Source of the DNA: Lactarius indigo
Taxonomy: Eukaryota > Basidiomycota > Agaricomycetes > Russulales > Russulaceae
Direction: 5' to 3'
Assembly: GCA_025766275.1 (NCBI GenBank)
Contig: JAFKAC010000009.1
Location: 1,302,001 to 1,366,000 of the forward strand
DNA length: 64,000 bases
The notes below the pieces were generated by a model, which saw only the letters and a list, made by a program, of their open reading frames with translations, made no database searches and was not told the DNA's origin. The position numbers and the translations under genes were made by a program. Below are positions 1-11,868 of this stretch, one piece after another (the stretch's first letter is position 1; every line of letters starts with the position of its first letter).

Positions 1-99
1 CTCTATGCAGTCTGCCAGCCTTAAGCCACTTCCCAGCACCGTGAGTCAGTGTTCTTCCCTCTTGGCGCTATACCAAACCTAAAACGGAGAGCAAGGCAG

Positions 100-1315
100 T
101 GACTCGCAAAAAAGCCCTTGAAAAAGCCTGGCCTGGAAAGATATCGCTGACTCAGCTTAAAGATTAGGTGAGGGGCGAAGCATTGGTTGCTGGATTGTCG
201 ATTATCAATCGTCCTGCTCTAGTGTTCGTGCAACTGGGTGAGGTATCTGCTTCGACCCCGGCCCGAACAGATCATGGAGCCATTGGGGCCATGATGACGT
301 GACCCGTTATCACAACATAACCTTCACAGGAAAACTAGTGAGGACCACGGCCCACGTTGGTCTTTTCGGTAAGAGCTGCGCAGCAAGAGGAACGGATTAA
401 CCCCAAGGTACTTCTATTCGCCTTCGGCGGTAGGTGGCTCGGTTATCACGGCATCAATGTTGGGCTCTTTCCGAAGTCATGTGAAGACGCTTCGTCTTTA
501 TGTAGTATCTTTCACATGGGGTGGACAATACCTCAGTAGTAACCTGGAGAGGGTCAGATGCTTGATCAGCCGTTTCACTTAGTATAGATTCGCGAAGGGG
601 CTAGTCGCACCGGTAGGGGCCCAGCGGCCAGGGCAGCCTGGGAGATCCGAGAATTTAATGTCATCACTCATGGCCTGAGAAAACCTTTACATTCCCTCAT
701 ACTGTATATGTGCAGTGTGCACGAGTTGGAACAGCGCCAAGAATCTTGATCAAGTTGTTGACACCTTTCACACGGAGAGATGGTGTCAATGTCGAGACCG
801 AAGCTTCGGTTGGCCTTTGCAATACCGTTGTTCGCCCTCGCTACATCTTTGTTTCGGATTTAACAACACCAGACCCCACAGATTCGCCTCACGTTCTGGT
901 GGATATGGGTATAGAGCTTGAGTACAACGGGGGTTTATTGGGCTGGCTTAGTCTGGCTAGGAGATGCGGGAGAACGTGCCCCAAACGCGGTAGCAGCGGA
1001 GCCCAAAACACCAACGCTCGTTGAGATAAGGCCGGGTGACGCTGTCGATGGTTACATTGTGGTCGCCGAATCACCAATCTGGTGGCTTCATGCCATAGCA
1101 CAACAACCGTGATACAGCATAAAGAGCTGCACCCGGTCATTCAGTAGAATATCAGGACTAATTTTGCCGACGGGAAAGGCGAGCGTGCTCACTGGCGCTC
1201 ACTCATTAAAAGGAACCAGGCAGGTTTACAAACCATGGTACTGCAGTGCACTACTCCATAGTTAATGTGAATTGTATAGGTTTGAGTTACTCAAGGCTCG
1301 GGCTGACAATACTCG
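100..1315. repeat. Segmental duplication, unit A
   Basis: This stretch matches 5590-7735 over most of its length with many substitutions and indels. Shared landmarks include the gctgactcagct motif near 148 and 5626, the cacggagag motif near 771 and 6941, and ggtttgagttact near 1279 and 7693. It ends beside the 3' end of the intact SDR gene. It carries a fragment of the same SDR gene, described separately, and no intact reading frame of its own. Divergence is clearly higher than between the foldback arms further on, so the duplication is old. Confidence 0.7.
385..625 (-). pseudogene. SDR gene fragment, copy A
   Basis: Read on the minus strand, the sequence near 395-440 resembles the exon-7 end of the SDR gene at 1350-2768 (the gaagtacttc region). 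The sequence near 540-625 resembles its first two exons, including the part before the caccggt motif that encodes the nucleotide-binding glycine loop. The middle exons are missing and stops are frequent. It is a deleted relic, more reduced than copy B at 5835-6846. Boundaries are approximate. Confidence 0.5.
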
Positions 1316-1349
1316 TGTTACAATATCCTCCCGTTGGGTCCCTACTCCT

Positions 1350-2768
1350 TCACTTCTGTGCGATGATTACTTCCACCTCCGGTCGGACACTTTCGATGAA
1401 ATCTTTGGTGGTCTTCAATGGCTTCCAACCCAGTGCTCTGCTCCTCTTCGCCTTGCAGCGTGCATTACTGCCGAGAAAGACTCCCTGAGACATACGTTGT
1501 GGCATTAGTTTCACCAGTTATTCAGACAATAAGGAAAATGTAATCACCCCGAAGTACTTCTGTGCCTCCTCAGCAGTAAATGGCGTCGGTTCTGGACTCT
1601 TTCCCTTGCCCAGGTCATATAAAGCTTGCGAGTATGCTTTTGCCAGGTCGTACAACTTATATTCATCGCTAGCACCGAAGTAGTATCCCTCGCGACCATG
1701 CGGCGTGTTTGAATTGGACAAAGCGGCGTCGAGAATAATTTGGTATAATTCTGCCTCTGGACTGGAGTTGAGAAAACGGTGATACATTAGAGAGACAGTG
1801 ACTCACGTTCGTGAACCTCCACGTTCGGCCAAATATTCTTTCCCTCGCCGATCATTCCTCCTTGCCCCCTGTCCAGGCTAGCCTTGATCGCGGTAGGAAC
1901 TTGTTGGGAGTAAGCATGGGAAATGCCGAGATCGAAAAGGTTTCCAGTGGCGATTCCATAAATGGTTGAAGGCAAAACTATGTACGTGCGTACATAACCT
2001 GCGTCGCATTTCGCGTAATTCAGCCCTATCTCCATAATATCAGTCGGAAGTGAGACTGACCTTCCTTGTCTGCAGCGACGACTTCTAGGTCAACCAATCG
2101 GTGGATAGCCGTATCGGGAAGAGACTCGATTTGTTCGGGATCGGTGTCGTCATATATTATGTCCGTGTCGCGTAGACCAGCAGCGTTATCCATTAACACA
2201 CCTGAGAATTTCAACCCCGACGTCTAGTGTCGTTCTCTGTGAAAAATAATAGAGAGCATCACCTGTTCCTGACTGTCGAGACGAGAGTCAGCGTCCGTGA
2301 GAAAAATAACGTGTATATTCGACACACAGTGTGGATGTAAATAGGGATCCTGCCAGTCTTGTCATAGCGCGCTTTCAACCCATGAAGAAGGGCTTTAGCA
2401 GCCTTTTGATCATCCGCATCTGCCTATAGACAGGTTTCAGCATGGAACGGGAGACCAGAGACGACGAAAACACTATTACAGTGTGTATTATGACGTCTGA
2501 TGCGGCGGCAAGCTCAGTGAGTTTGTCGAGATCAGATAAAGATGCAACAGCGGTATTGATGCCAAGCGTATTCAACAATTTGGCTTTGTCGGCACTACGA
2601 ACGAGTGCGGTAATTTCAAATGTATCTCTCTTGGGATGAACGAGTAAACGCTGGAGGACTGAGCCTCCGATATAACCTGAAGGGCGCTCCGTTCAGCGTG
2701 GATCCCAAATGGAGTACTAGTAGAATACCTGTGGCGCCGGTGATAAAGATGTAAGTTTTGGGTGTCAT
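1350..2768 (-). CDS. NAD(P)-binding SDR / NmrA-like reductase
   Basis: Eight exons give an open 339-residue protein: 2768-2729, 2676-2480, 2423-2328, 2272-2263, 2201-2061, 1998-1807, 1756-1548 and 1484-1350. All splice sites are GT-AG and all phases agree. Exon 4 is only 10 nt. The N-terminus has the Rossmann loop ITGATGYIGG (GxxGxxG, residues about 9-18) with the codon for the first glycine split by intron 1. Later blocks TYIVLPSTIYGIA, GEGKNIWPNVEVHE and GREGYYFGASDEY are typical of the fungal atypical (extended) SDR family that includes NmrA-like proteins. No substrate can be named. A TATA-like box lies 46 bp upstream of the ATG. The same locus is repeated as two decayed copies at 385-625 and 5835-6846, and this is the only intact one. 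Confidence 0.88.
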
Positions 2769-3480
2769 TGTTGGAGCTTGAGAGAACCTGCATACTGTAG
2801 CACGAAATAACCCCTTTATATATGTGCGACGTCAGTTAGGTTCTGGCGCAATGTGGCTGCCAGTGCTGCCAGTGAAAATTGCTGACTGTAATGAGACCGC
2901 CGCAAGATCAGTGTTAGTGTCAGCATTAGATTAGTCAGGAATCAGCGTTGTCAGCTCCGAGTCGGATCCTTGCGTCATCGTGACGGTCACAGACTTAGGA
3001 AGCACTAGACACTCGCAAAACGCGGTCAATATGAAGGTTGGCCAGGCGGAGTAAGGAACAAGCAGAGGCATGCAGCATCTGGTACATAGTCCTCTCACTT
3101 TGGGAAAGCGACCCACTGTTCATGAGGAGATAGTGATTAGAACAGTGACGAGCCTAGGGTACGATGTCGTTCCGTGAGTTGAGCAGACGAGGCGCACTGA
3201 CGGCCACCACCTTTCTGTCAAATTTCAAGACTGGTCGTTCTTTCGCCCGCCGCGGCCAGCCACACTCAGTAATCGGATATCGATTGACGACTATTTACAC
3301 GCTCATCATCTCACTCCGGCCCGCCCACTGCCGTGCCATCGTGACCTCTGTTTAGCTTTAGGTTTGACAAAGGTGTGATTGAACAGGGCATCTTGCCTTT
3401 GGCTGCGACTGCCAGCGCCGCAAAATGCGACTAACTCGGTCAAGAATGAGACTCACGCTTATGTTGCGTTCACTCCAATC
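2769..3480. other. Divergent intergenic region SDR / LCB1
   Basis: About 710 bp separate the start codons of the divergently transcribed SDR and LCB1 genes. Apart from the TATA-like box near 2814-2822 I see no feature. Short reading frames here show no recognisable family. Confidence 0.5.
2814..2822 (-). promoter_or_regulatory. TATA-like box of the SDR gene
   Basis: On the minus strand this reads TATATAAAG, 46 bp before the ATG at 2768. Related TATA-rich words stand at the equivalent place in the decayed copies (near 703 and 6873), which suggests the promoter was duplicated with the gene. Confidence 0.45.
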
Positions 3481-5303
3481 ATGTCCTCCGCCATCGATGG
3501 CTCAGCCTCCGCGCTTGAGATTCTCTTCGCAGTTCTGTCCTATGCTCTGACACAGGCAAAGTCTGTTTTTTATAAGATACCTGGGTCTCATATCATCGCC
3601 CGCTATATCAAGTCTTCCTACCAGAACGACCCCGGTCTCGCGGTCCTCGAAATACTCTTGGCCATCTTCCCCATTCACACCCCCCTTCGGTCCCGTACCC
3701 GAGCAGACAGCGGCGAAGAGCACTTTATTAACTTTTCAGAAGAGGTTGGTCTCTCTGAGTCTCTCCGCTGGCCCACACTCACCCACATTCGATGCGACAG
3801 GAGGTCGACGAACTCGTGGATGAATGGACCCCAGAACCCCTAATTGCCCCACTCACTCCAGAAGAAGAATCCGATCTCGCGTCAGTGCCCGTAGTCTCTG
3901 GTGCAAATGGGCCTAGGCCGAAACTCGCCAACACGGGCAAGCAGGTTCTTAATCTTGCTAGCTACAACTTCACGGGCCTCGCCGGCAACGAAAATATCAA
4001 AGTGCGTGCGATAGAGGCTCTCCGAAAATATGGCGTCGGTTGCTGTGGCCCTCCTGGGTTCTACGGTACTGCTGGTGCGTCAGTGCTGTCGATGCGCGTT
4101 TGCTGTGACGAACGGCTTAGGTTTGCAGATGTCCACGTGGATCTTGAGCGCGATATAGCGGACTTCCTCGGTACAGAGACCTCGATTCTCAACTCACAGG
4201 GTTTCTCGACAATACCTTCCGTGATCTCTGCGTTCGCAAAGCATGGCGACATCATCGTTTCCGACCGGGGCATTAATTTTGCTATCCAGAAGGGCTTGCA
4301 GATTTCGCGTTCCACGGTTCGCTGGTTCGATCATAATGACCTAAAGAGCCTCGAAGACGTGCTCCTGGGCGTCGAAACGGATCGTCAGAAACGTCGCGGA
4401 CCGCTTACAAGACGATTCATTGTCACCGAGGGCATCTTTGAGAGGGATGGTGCCATGGTCGATCTACCAAAACTCGTAAGTTATGCATGATTAGCAATAC
4501 CGTCTCATTCTGACTTGTTGAACAGATCGAGCTGAAACACAAGTACAAGTATCGTCTTATTCTTGATGAGAGCATCTCCTTTGGCACCGTGGGACGAACT
4601 GGACGCGGTCTCACGGAACTCTATAACGTCCCGGTATGCGTATCCTTTGTTTCGCTTGTTGTGCTTACTCAACTCAACCGCTCAGGCCACGCAAATAGAC
4701 ATGATCATCGGATCGGTCGCCAACAGCCTCAACTCGTCAGGTGGATTCTGCGCAGGCTCGCGTATCATCGTGGATCACCAGCGCAGCAACGGCACATCCT
4801 TCGTCTTCTCCGCAGCGATCCCGGCGCTCCAAGCGGTCTCCGCTTCGGAGGGGATCAATATCTTGCGAAACACGCCATCGATCCTGAGCACCCTGCAGGA
4901 GAACGTGCGCGCAATCCGGGCCGTTCTTGACCGGGTCGAGGCCATCACGATCCCCTCGCATGCTGCATCGCCGATCATCCACATCCACCTGCGTTCTGCG
5001 GCGACGCTTTCTGCATCCACATCTGCGTCTGCGAAGCCACCGAACCCTGCGACCCCCGCGCCACGCGATGGGCCTTCGTTTGACATAGCGGGTGAGGAGC
5101 GCCTGCTGCAGGACATCGTGGATGAGGCGCTCGCGCAGGGCGTGTGGACCACACGGGCACGGCGGCTGCGCGGGCAGGAGCTCGTTGAGGCGCGTCCGAG
5201 CATCCGGCTCGCTGTCACGGCGGCGCTGTCGCGCAAGGAGTGCGAGCGCGCCGCTGGCGTCATCAAGGCCGCCGTCGTGAAGGTGCTCACGAAGCACAAA
5301 TGA
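3481..5303 (+). CDS. LCB1: Serine palmitoyltransferase subunit 1
   Basis: Five exons (3481-3744, 3801-4074, 4129-4475, 4526-4633, 4686-5303) encode 536 residues with consistent phases. The protein is the non-catalytic subunit of serine palmitoyltransferase, the first step of sphingolipid synthesis at the ER. An N-terminal hydrophobic stretch (about residues 55-75) precedes an alpha-oxoamine-synthase fold of the AAT class I/II family. Diagnostic blocks are [45 protein letters not shown] and the segment [19 protein letters not shown]. In LCB2 the last segment carries the PLP lysine. Here there is none, as expected for LCB1. The cysteine matching human SPTLC1 C133 is kept, but the following GPRGFYGT has Pro for Arg. 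The ATG at 3481 is chosen because it gives the usual N-terminal length. Confidence 0.93.
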
Positions 5304-5589
5304 GCGCGCCTGTTACTGATCCGGAGCTCTCCCGACATGCTATTGCATTAGTTTTCCCCACTCTTTACACCTTACATCACCTACACTCAGGTACAATGCC
5401 ATAGTATCTCTATGACAGTCATACAGTAAAGCATAGGCGCCGGTCTCCACCAGGTCTTCATTCCGTTTTACGCAAAATACCATAGTATGCACTCTCAAGT
5501 ACTGGTGTATTAGTAGACTCACTCCCCTTCCTGTGTGCGTGATGGAATACCTCTCACACTTGTGTGACTTTAGCTGGTCCACATGATTT

Positions 5590-7735
5590 TTCAAGAAGCC
5601 TGGAACCTTGCCCGGAACGATACCGCTGACTCAGCTCAAAGATGGCGCTGAAGGCGAAGCTTTGGTTGGTTGCCGAATCACTGATCATCCTGTGCAGTTC
5701 GTGCAATCGGATATATGTATCTGCTTCGACCCCGGGACTACGGTGATGTGGCCCGTGATCACAATGTAACTTTCACAGGCAACTGGCGAGGAATCACGTT
5801 GGTCTTTTCGGATAATAGAGCTAAGTAGCAAGAGGTACTTCTATTCGTCTTCGGCGCTAGGTGATAGCATCAGTTCTGAGTTCTTTCCCACGTCGTATAA
5901 CACCTGCGAGTACGCTTTTGTCATTGGCCTTCATGTAGTATCGTTCATACGCGGGGGAGCTTGAAGTCTGTCAAAAGCGGCATTGAAATCAACTCCATCT
6001 CTGCACTGGAGTTGAGAAAATACCGACATGTAATTGGATCGGGCTGTTGGATAGTAAAAGGATAAAGGATCTATAAGCTTTCCAGTGGCGATCCCACATA
6101 TGGGGCCACAGCATGTCTCTCATTTGCGAAATCGGAGGGGTTGTCGTCGTCACCGTCGTCGTCGTCGACGCTTCCTCTCAGTTCCAGTCAGAAGCATATC
6201 GACCCGCGGCGGCAATCTCCAAGTTGACGGTTCAATGAAGAGCCGTATCAGAGCGACTCGATTGTTCAGGATTTGGTGTCGACGTAAATCCGATCTGGGT
6301 CTCACGTGCCAGTGGCACCATCAAAGAGCACGCCCAAAGAGTTTCAGCGCCCCGCTTCCAGTATCGTTTGTTATGGGCAATGATGGAAGGCCGTCACCTA
6401 GCCCTGACCGCGGAAAACAAAATCAGCGACCGTGAGACAAGGAACACTGCGCTGGACACGTCGCGGTGTGAATACCAGTATAAATGGGGACCTTGCCTTG
6501 TCGGAAAACATTTCCATCTCACGAAGAAGGGCTTTATGTCATCCGCATTTACCTATACAGTGGGTTCAGCACAGTGTGGGAGACCAGGAGAAACGAGAAC
6601 CTGATTACGGTGTGGATAACGACGACCTAAGCGAGTTTGTCGAGATTGGACAAGGGTGTAATAGCAATGTTGACATTGGTGGCCTTGTCGATATGTGAAC
6701 AGCTGTGGTGACTTCAAACGTAGCCCTTTTGGGAGGGTGAAGTAGACGCTGGACAGAACCTCCGATACAACCTGGAGAGGGCAGATGTTCCGTTGAGCAT
6801 AGATTCGCGAAAGCGCCAGTTGCACCGGTGATGTCATCACGGAACATGAAAGACCTTTCGTCCCGATTCCCTTATATATGCGCAGTCATGCACAGGTTGG
6901 AGCGGCGCCGAGGATCACGATCAAGTTACCGATTCTTTTCACACGGAGAGACGACGTCAGCATAGAGCTAGTCAAAAATGGGAGTCTCTAGTCGGCCTTT
7001 GCAACACCGTTGTTCGCACCTGCTGCATTTTCGTCTCGGTTTTACACAATGCCGGTCCCTATGGATTCGCCTGCTCACGTTCAGGCGGTATGGATAAGAG
7101 TGATTGAGGAGATAAGGTGGGTTCATTGGGCTGGTTGGGAGATGCGCGAGAACATGTCCTAAACGCGGTGGCAGTGGAGCCCAAACACCAGCGCTCGAGT
7201 GAGAAGGCCGGGTGGCGCTATCGGGGGGTGTATTGCAGTGGTTACCGGATCATCAATTTGCGCGACGGGAAAGCATTCAGCAACTCGAACAGGCAAGACG
7301 GGCGCAGTAGCAGTAGGTCTATAGCTGTGCATTAGACCGATAATTCTATCTAGTTGGGCTTCTTGGTCGAACCAAGGAAGAGGTCCGGTGACGGTGCGGG
7401 TGGATCGGGGAATTCACAACTTTCACAGCACGCGGTAATTCACCGGCAGTCATCACACTGCATCAATCGGTCAAGCTGGTCAAGAATGGTCGAAGAATTA
7501 CACTTACAAATACGATAACACAGACGTGGTACTGCATGAAGAGCCACACCCGGCCATTTCTACACCATGATCGGGACTATATTTCGCCGGTGGGAAGGGG
7601 CGAGCGCTCACTGGCCCTAGTAACTCATTTAAAAGAAAACGAATTCATTAGTCATGGTGGTGCACTACTCCATGCTTACTGTGGGTTTTATTGGTTTGAG
7701 TTACTAAAGGCTCGGACTGACAATGTTAGGTTCAG
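5590..7735. repeat. Segmental duplication, unit B
   Basis: This is the second decayed copy of the unit at 100-1315. It is longer because it keeps more of the SDR relic (5835-6846). Short GTC-rich runs occur near 6140-6170. The 3' flank ends near 7735, about 290 bp before the Zn2Cys6 gene. Nothing else in 5304-8022 looks coding. Confidence 0.65.
5835..6846 (-). pseudogene. SDR pseudogene, copy B
   Basis: Minus-strand translation near 6846-6600 contains ITGATG, then after a degraded intron CIGGSVQRLLHPPKRATFEVT. This matches the start of the SDR protein at 1350-2768 (ITGATG / YIGGSVLQRLLVHPKRDTFEIT). Fragments of later exons follow down to about 5835. Frameshifts, stops and deletions interrupt every exon, so no product is expected. 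The glycine loop sequence is the main evidence. Confidence 0.7.
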
Positions 7736-8022
7736 GTTGAACGTTGAACGTCACACAGGTGCCCGTCCAGTGCACAGGAAACCGGAATCTGTCGCTTACG
7801 AGAGACAAATCCTCCGTGACATCGCCATCGTGTCTGTAAGTCAATATGTCTAATGGATCAGTTCTAATTTCTTCCACCTCGACCCTCACTACAAGACATT
7901 GATTCCTTTTCTTCCGTATCGTGACAGTCCTCACTTTTTTTGATCTCGCCTCTTTGATCCCGCCTCATTTCGCTGACTGGAAGTTTGTCTAAACCTCAAG
8001 ATCGTACGTTGCGCAGTCAGAA

Positions 8023-11000
8023 ATGTCCACAGATGACACACAGAGTCGGTCCTTCGGCCCTCAGCAACAATGGGCCGGGTTACAACCTCGACAACCATCG
8101 TATGTTTATCCGAGTTCTCAGCTCCCAGAAGAAGGGTCAAGTCTTCAAACCCCCGTTTCATCTTCTCATGACCGCTCACCCGACGTCCCCTCCTTTGGCT
8201 ATGGCCCTTCTTACAACCAGATATCTCGTTCATCCTCACTCCTGCCTTCGTCCGGTCAGTATTCTCGTTCGGATGCCGCTCAACTCCAATATCCATCCTA
8301 TCCCGACCCCTCCTACTCCGACAGCCAACAACATCGTCACAACTACTTCCCAGCTTCCCAGAATTCCTTTGATCCAGCGATCTCTACGATGACCAACCCA
8401 TCGTATGGTACTCCAACAGTTTCGGACACATACACTTCTTCACCCTTTTCTCCTCATCAATTTCCTGAGCTCCGTCCGGCTCACAGTTACAGCGCTGGCT
8501 CGTCCCTACCTACTGCCACATCCCTTGACACCGTCGCGCCAGCAATCTCCACGTTTGATGCCCCTCGTCATCACACACCTACCTCCACGGTGAGCAACAA
8601 ACGTCAGAGACCAGAGGATCAAGATCAGGAGGGGGATGTCAACTCTCAGGCACGGGGAGATACTGCCTTGTCCTTAGCTGAAAAACTGAAGCGCGCTTGT
8701 GCTCGTTGCCGGGGTCTCAAAGTGAGTCGTTCCCCTAGTCCTCTGTACCGGCTTGGTTCTAAACGTCAGTGCATAGGTCCGCTGCCACTTTAGGGATGAC
8801 AAGGATACATGCGACCGATGTATCAAAGCCTCCCAGGAATGCATCATTCCAGGCCGGAAGCAGAGGCGGCCTCCACCGTAAGTTGCCTCGAAGTCCAATG
8901 CATAGCGGACTTCCTTATCGGTTCTTTCCGCCCTTTCCCCTTTTAGCAAACGTGAGCTTCTTCTCGCCAAGATTCGGGACCAAGCCACCCGGATCAAGGA
9001 ACTCATGGCCCAACTCGAGGCGACACAGGCGGCTGATAAAAATGTCACGCAAATGACGGCTAATCTCCCTACTGAGTTTGCACGTTCCTCGAGGTTAGGA
9101 TCACCGGCAAGCGGATCTTTTGTAGATTCTTCTGGCTACGTCGACGTCTCATCTACGTTTGATTCTGCATCGTCGTTCGGTGCCACCCATTCAAATATTA
9201 GCCAAGAAAACTCAGAATGGATAGCGAAAGCACGCGAAAACCTCGAAGCTTTTGGTGACTTCATTCGCTTAGGAGGCTCGAGTACAGCTAGGAGCGATCT
9301 TGTCGATCAAGACCTAGAGGACTCTAGCTCAAGTGACGATCATATTGACGGGGGTAGTAGTGGGAGCGAGGATGAACTCGACGTTGACCGACTGTCTCCT
9401 GAAATACCAGGCACCGTCCGCGAACGAACACTTTCCGGAAAGGGCTCTCCGAGTGGCCGTACGAAGATGGTTAGCCTCCCCGCCCAGGCAAGCCCATTCG
9501 GTATGATGGCTACACTCAGCGTCAGGAACATCAAGCCAAAGGGGCCAGCAAGCGTTATCAGCGATGCGAGCGACTTGGGGGTTGCAAATGAGGACTTCTT
9601 TCGAACGCGTAAGGTATCACGAATGTGAATGGCACGTCTCTCTAACTGATTCGGCTGCAGCTACGGATCCCGACCCGTTGCGACTTGGCCTTCCGGGACA
9701 CCAGATACCTCCTCTCCTACGGAAGAACATCATTACCCCCGCGGAAGCCGAGAAATTATTCAAGAGGTATGTACTCATTTCCTTTGTTACCGTCTGAGCC
9801 ATTCTGACTTCCTGTTAGCTACTTTGACTGGATGAATCCTTCTACTTCACTTCTCGACCCTAAACTTTATACGGCTCAACAAGTCTACTGGAGATGCCCT
9901 TTCTTGTTCACAGTCAGTCAGTCACAGTCACTACGATCCAAGGTAGAGCCGTCTCACAGGTTACTTTATAGTTTGCGCGATTGCATCACGATACGATAGC
10001 GAGCGCCCAGATTTATATCCAACGGCCATGGAGTACGCACGTCAAGAGGCTGGAGCCACCTTCTTAGGCGGCCAGAAGCGCGTCGAAGTTGTCCAAGCGT
10101 ATTATTTGTTGAGCTTATATCCCATCCCTATGCGTCGATGGGAGGACGATCGTTCTTGGATTTACCTTGGACAAGCAATCCGTGTGGCGATGGACATGAA
10201 TCTCCACCATCCGAATACTGCGAAGCCTCAAAACGAGCTGCATGCTCGTGAGATGTTGAACCGGACACGTGCTTGGTTGAACTGTTTCAATCTCGATCGC
10301 TCCTATGGATCACAGTATGGCAAGATGTCGATCATAAACAACGAAGACTATGTCGCAAATCACTCTTACGAGTGGTGGAACTCTTCAGAATACAATATGG
10401 AACATTTCGATATTCATCTCTGCGCATACACATCCGAATTGCGAGTACTAAACGACTTTTTGTCGATGGTATATAGCAACCCGGAGCATCCGACTGGCTT
10501 GAACAAGGTAGGTTTCTCCTGAAAAGTCTTGTGTTTATTGTCATACTAATGTCTCTCCGTGCTTGTTTCACAGGAAATCGATCTCGGGAGACTGGCAAGT
10601 GACACAGATGACAAAATTGAAAAGCTACGGTTACGATGGTTCGACATGTTGGAGAAGACAGACATGGACGAACCACAAAACCGCTTCCGCATTGGGCTGT
10701 TGAAACTGGGCTATAGCTACGCGAGGCTAGTGGCCTTGGCATTTGGCTTCCAACACACTTTTGGCAAGAGCAATACAGACGAGAATCCTTTTTTGATTAG
10801 AGTACGTCACTAATTCTTGTCGATCCCGCTGTGTTGACCCGCCTATAGTGCATTCGTGCTGCATCGGACGTGGTTAATGCTATGGTGGACGATGTTGGGA
10901 TTCCTTCGCAGAGTGAGTACCGATCAGCGGGTGTTGTTTTCCTCGCCCTGATTTTGGCTTAGGAACCTACGTCCGACATGGGCCCGAGTCACAGACAGTT

Positions 11001-11700
11001 TTTGTCGCATTCTCTTGCACATTCTTGATCAAAGTGCGTCTTGCACGGCATTCAAAAGTTACGTTTGTCTGATAAATGATTTTAGTTATTGCAGCCGAAA
11101 TACGCGTCATATATCTCGCCAGGACAACGTGCCGATATTGTTAGAACAGTAGAACGCGCAGTAGAGTTTCTCGGTGCTTCTGATATAGGTGTAGACGATC
11201 GCCACGGTCCACGACTCTATTCCCGTTTCATTGGCGGGTTACTCGAGCGTGTGAAAACTCCACCAGCCACTTCGTACCGCCCGTCACGGTCCAAGAGAAA
11301 GAGTCCAGGATTCTCAGCCACGGGCCATCACGCCAACCTCGCACCGCCAGCTGCGAGACCAGCTGCCGGTACCGTGAATTACTTCGAGCCTCTCCCGAAG
11401 CGAACCACGACACCTTTCGACCACTTAGCATTTCCAATGGAATCTGATCCATCGACTCTTACAACGACCACGGCGCTTGGTTTGACGGCATCAGAGTTCT
11501 TCTGTGCGCCTTTACCTTTCGATAATGACCTGCTCGAGTCGATGCAGACATTGTCATCGTTTTCCGAGATGCATGATACAATGTTGCCAGGTGTGCACGC
11601 ATACACTTGTTCATTGTTTTCGAATCGTTTTGACGTGATGGGTTCCCATAGGTTTTGGATGGATGAAACAAATGCCACCTATAGACTACGCGCAGTATGA
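8023..11700 (+). CDS. Zn2Cys6 transcription factor with fungal_trans domain
   Basis: Ten exons (8023-8721, 8777-8877, 8947-9608, 9661-9766, 9819-9916, 9972-10507, 10574-10801, 10849-10912, 10963-11033, 11086-11700) encode about 1059 residues. A Ser/Pro/Tyr-rich N-terminus of about 220 residues precedes the zinc cluster CARCRGLKVRC / CDRCIKASQEC, spaced C-x2-C-x6-C-x8-C-x2-C-x6-C and interrupted by intron 1 after GLK. A basic linker and a coiled-coil heptad stretch (KRELLLAKIRDQATRIKELMAQ is split across this area) follow. The middle-homology region contains WRCPFLFT / VICAIASRYD and the block LDRSYGSQYGKM. This is the fungal-specific regulator type that acts in the nucleus on DNA triplets. 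The target is unknown. It is 168 bp upstream of, and co-oriented with, the siderophore synthetase. The donor at 9609 was chosen over 9614 because it keeps the frame. Confidence 0.88.
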
Positions 11701-11782
11701 ACAACAGATGGCTGGGGTGTATTATTCTTGATGGTTTTCTTTGATACGAGCGAGTGTTGTCAGATATCGTATGTGGGTTATC

Positions 11783-11804
11783 TTATCAGATTATAATCAG
11801 ATAA
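11783..11804. promoter_or_regulatory. Inverted pair of ATCWGATAA iron-GATA sites
   Basis: 11783-11791 reads TTATCAGAT, which is ATCTGATAA on the minus strand. 11796-11804 reads ATCAGATAA. The two 9-mers face each other across TATA and a further TTATC lies at 11778-11782. ATCWGATAA is the published recognition consensus of the fungal iron-responsive GATA repressors (Urbs1, SreA, Fep1). The pair lies 65-86 bp before the ATG of the siderophore synthetase. The sequence is seen; iron control is inferred. Confidence 0.7.
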
Positions 11805-11868
11805 GACTAGGTTCGCGGTCGGTCGGTCCCAGCGCTTGACTTGCGACTTGTTGGTTTTCCAGATCACA

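Noticed and set aside
4737..5338. Long antisense ORFs over LCB1 exon 5
   Set aside because: They are shadows of a GC-rich coding exon; the sense strand encodes a clear family protein.
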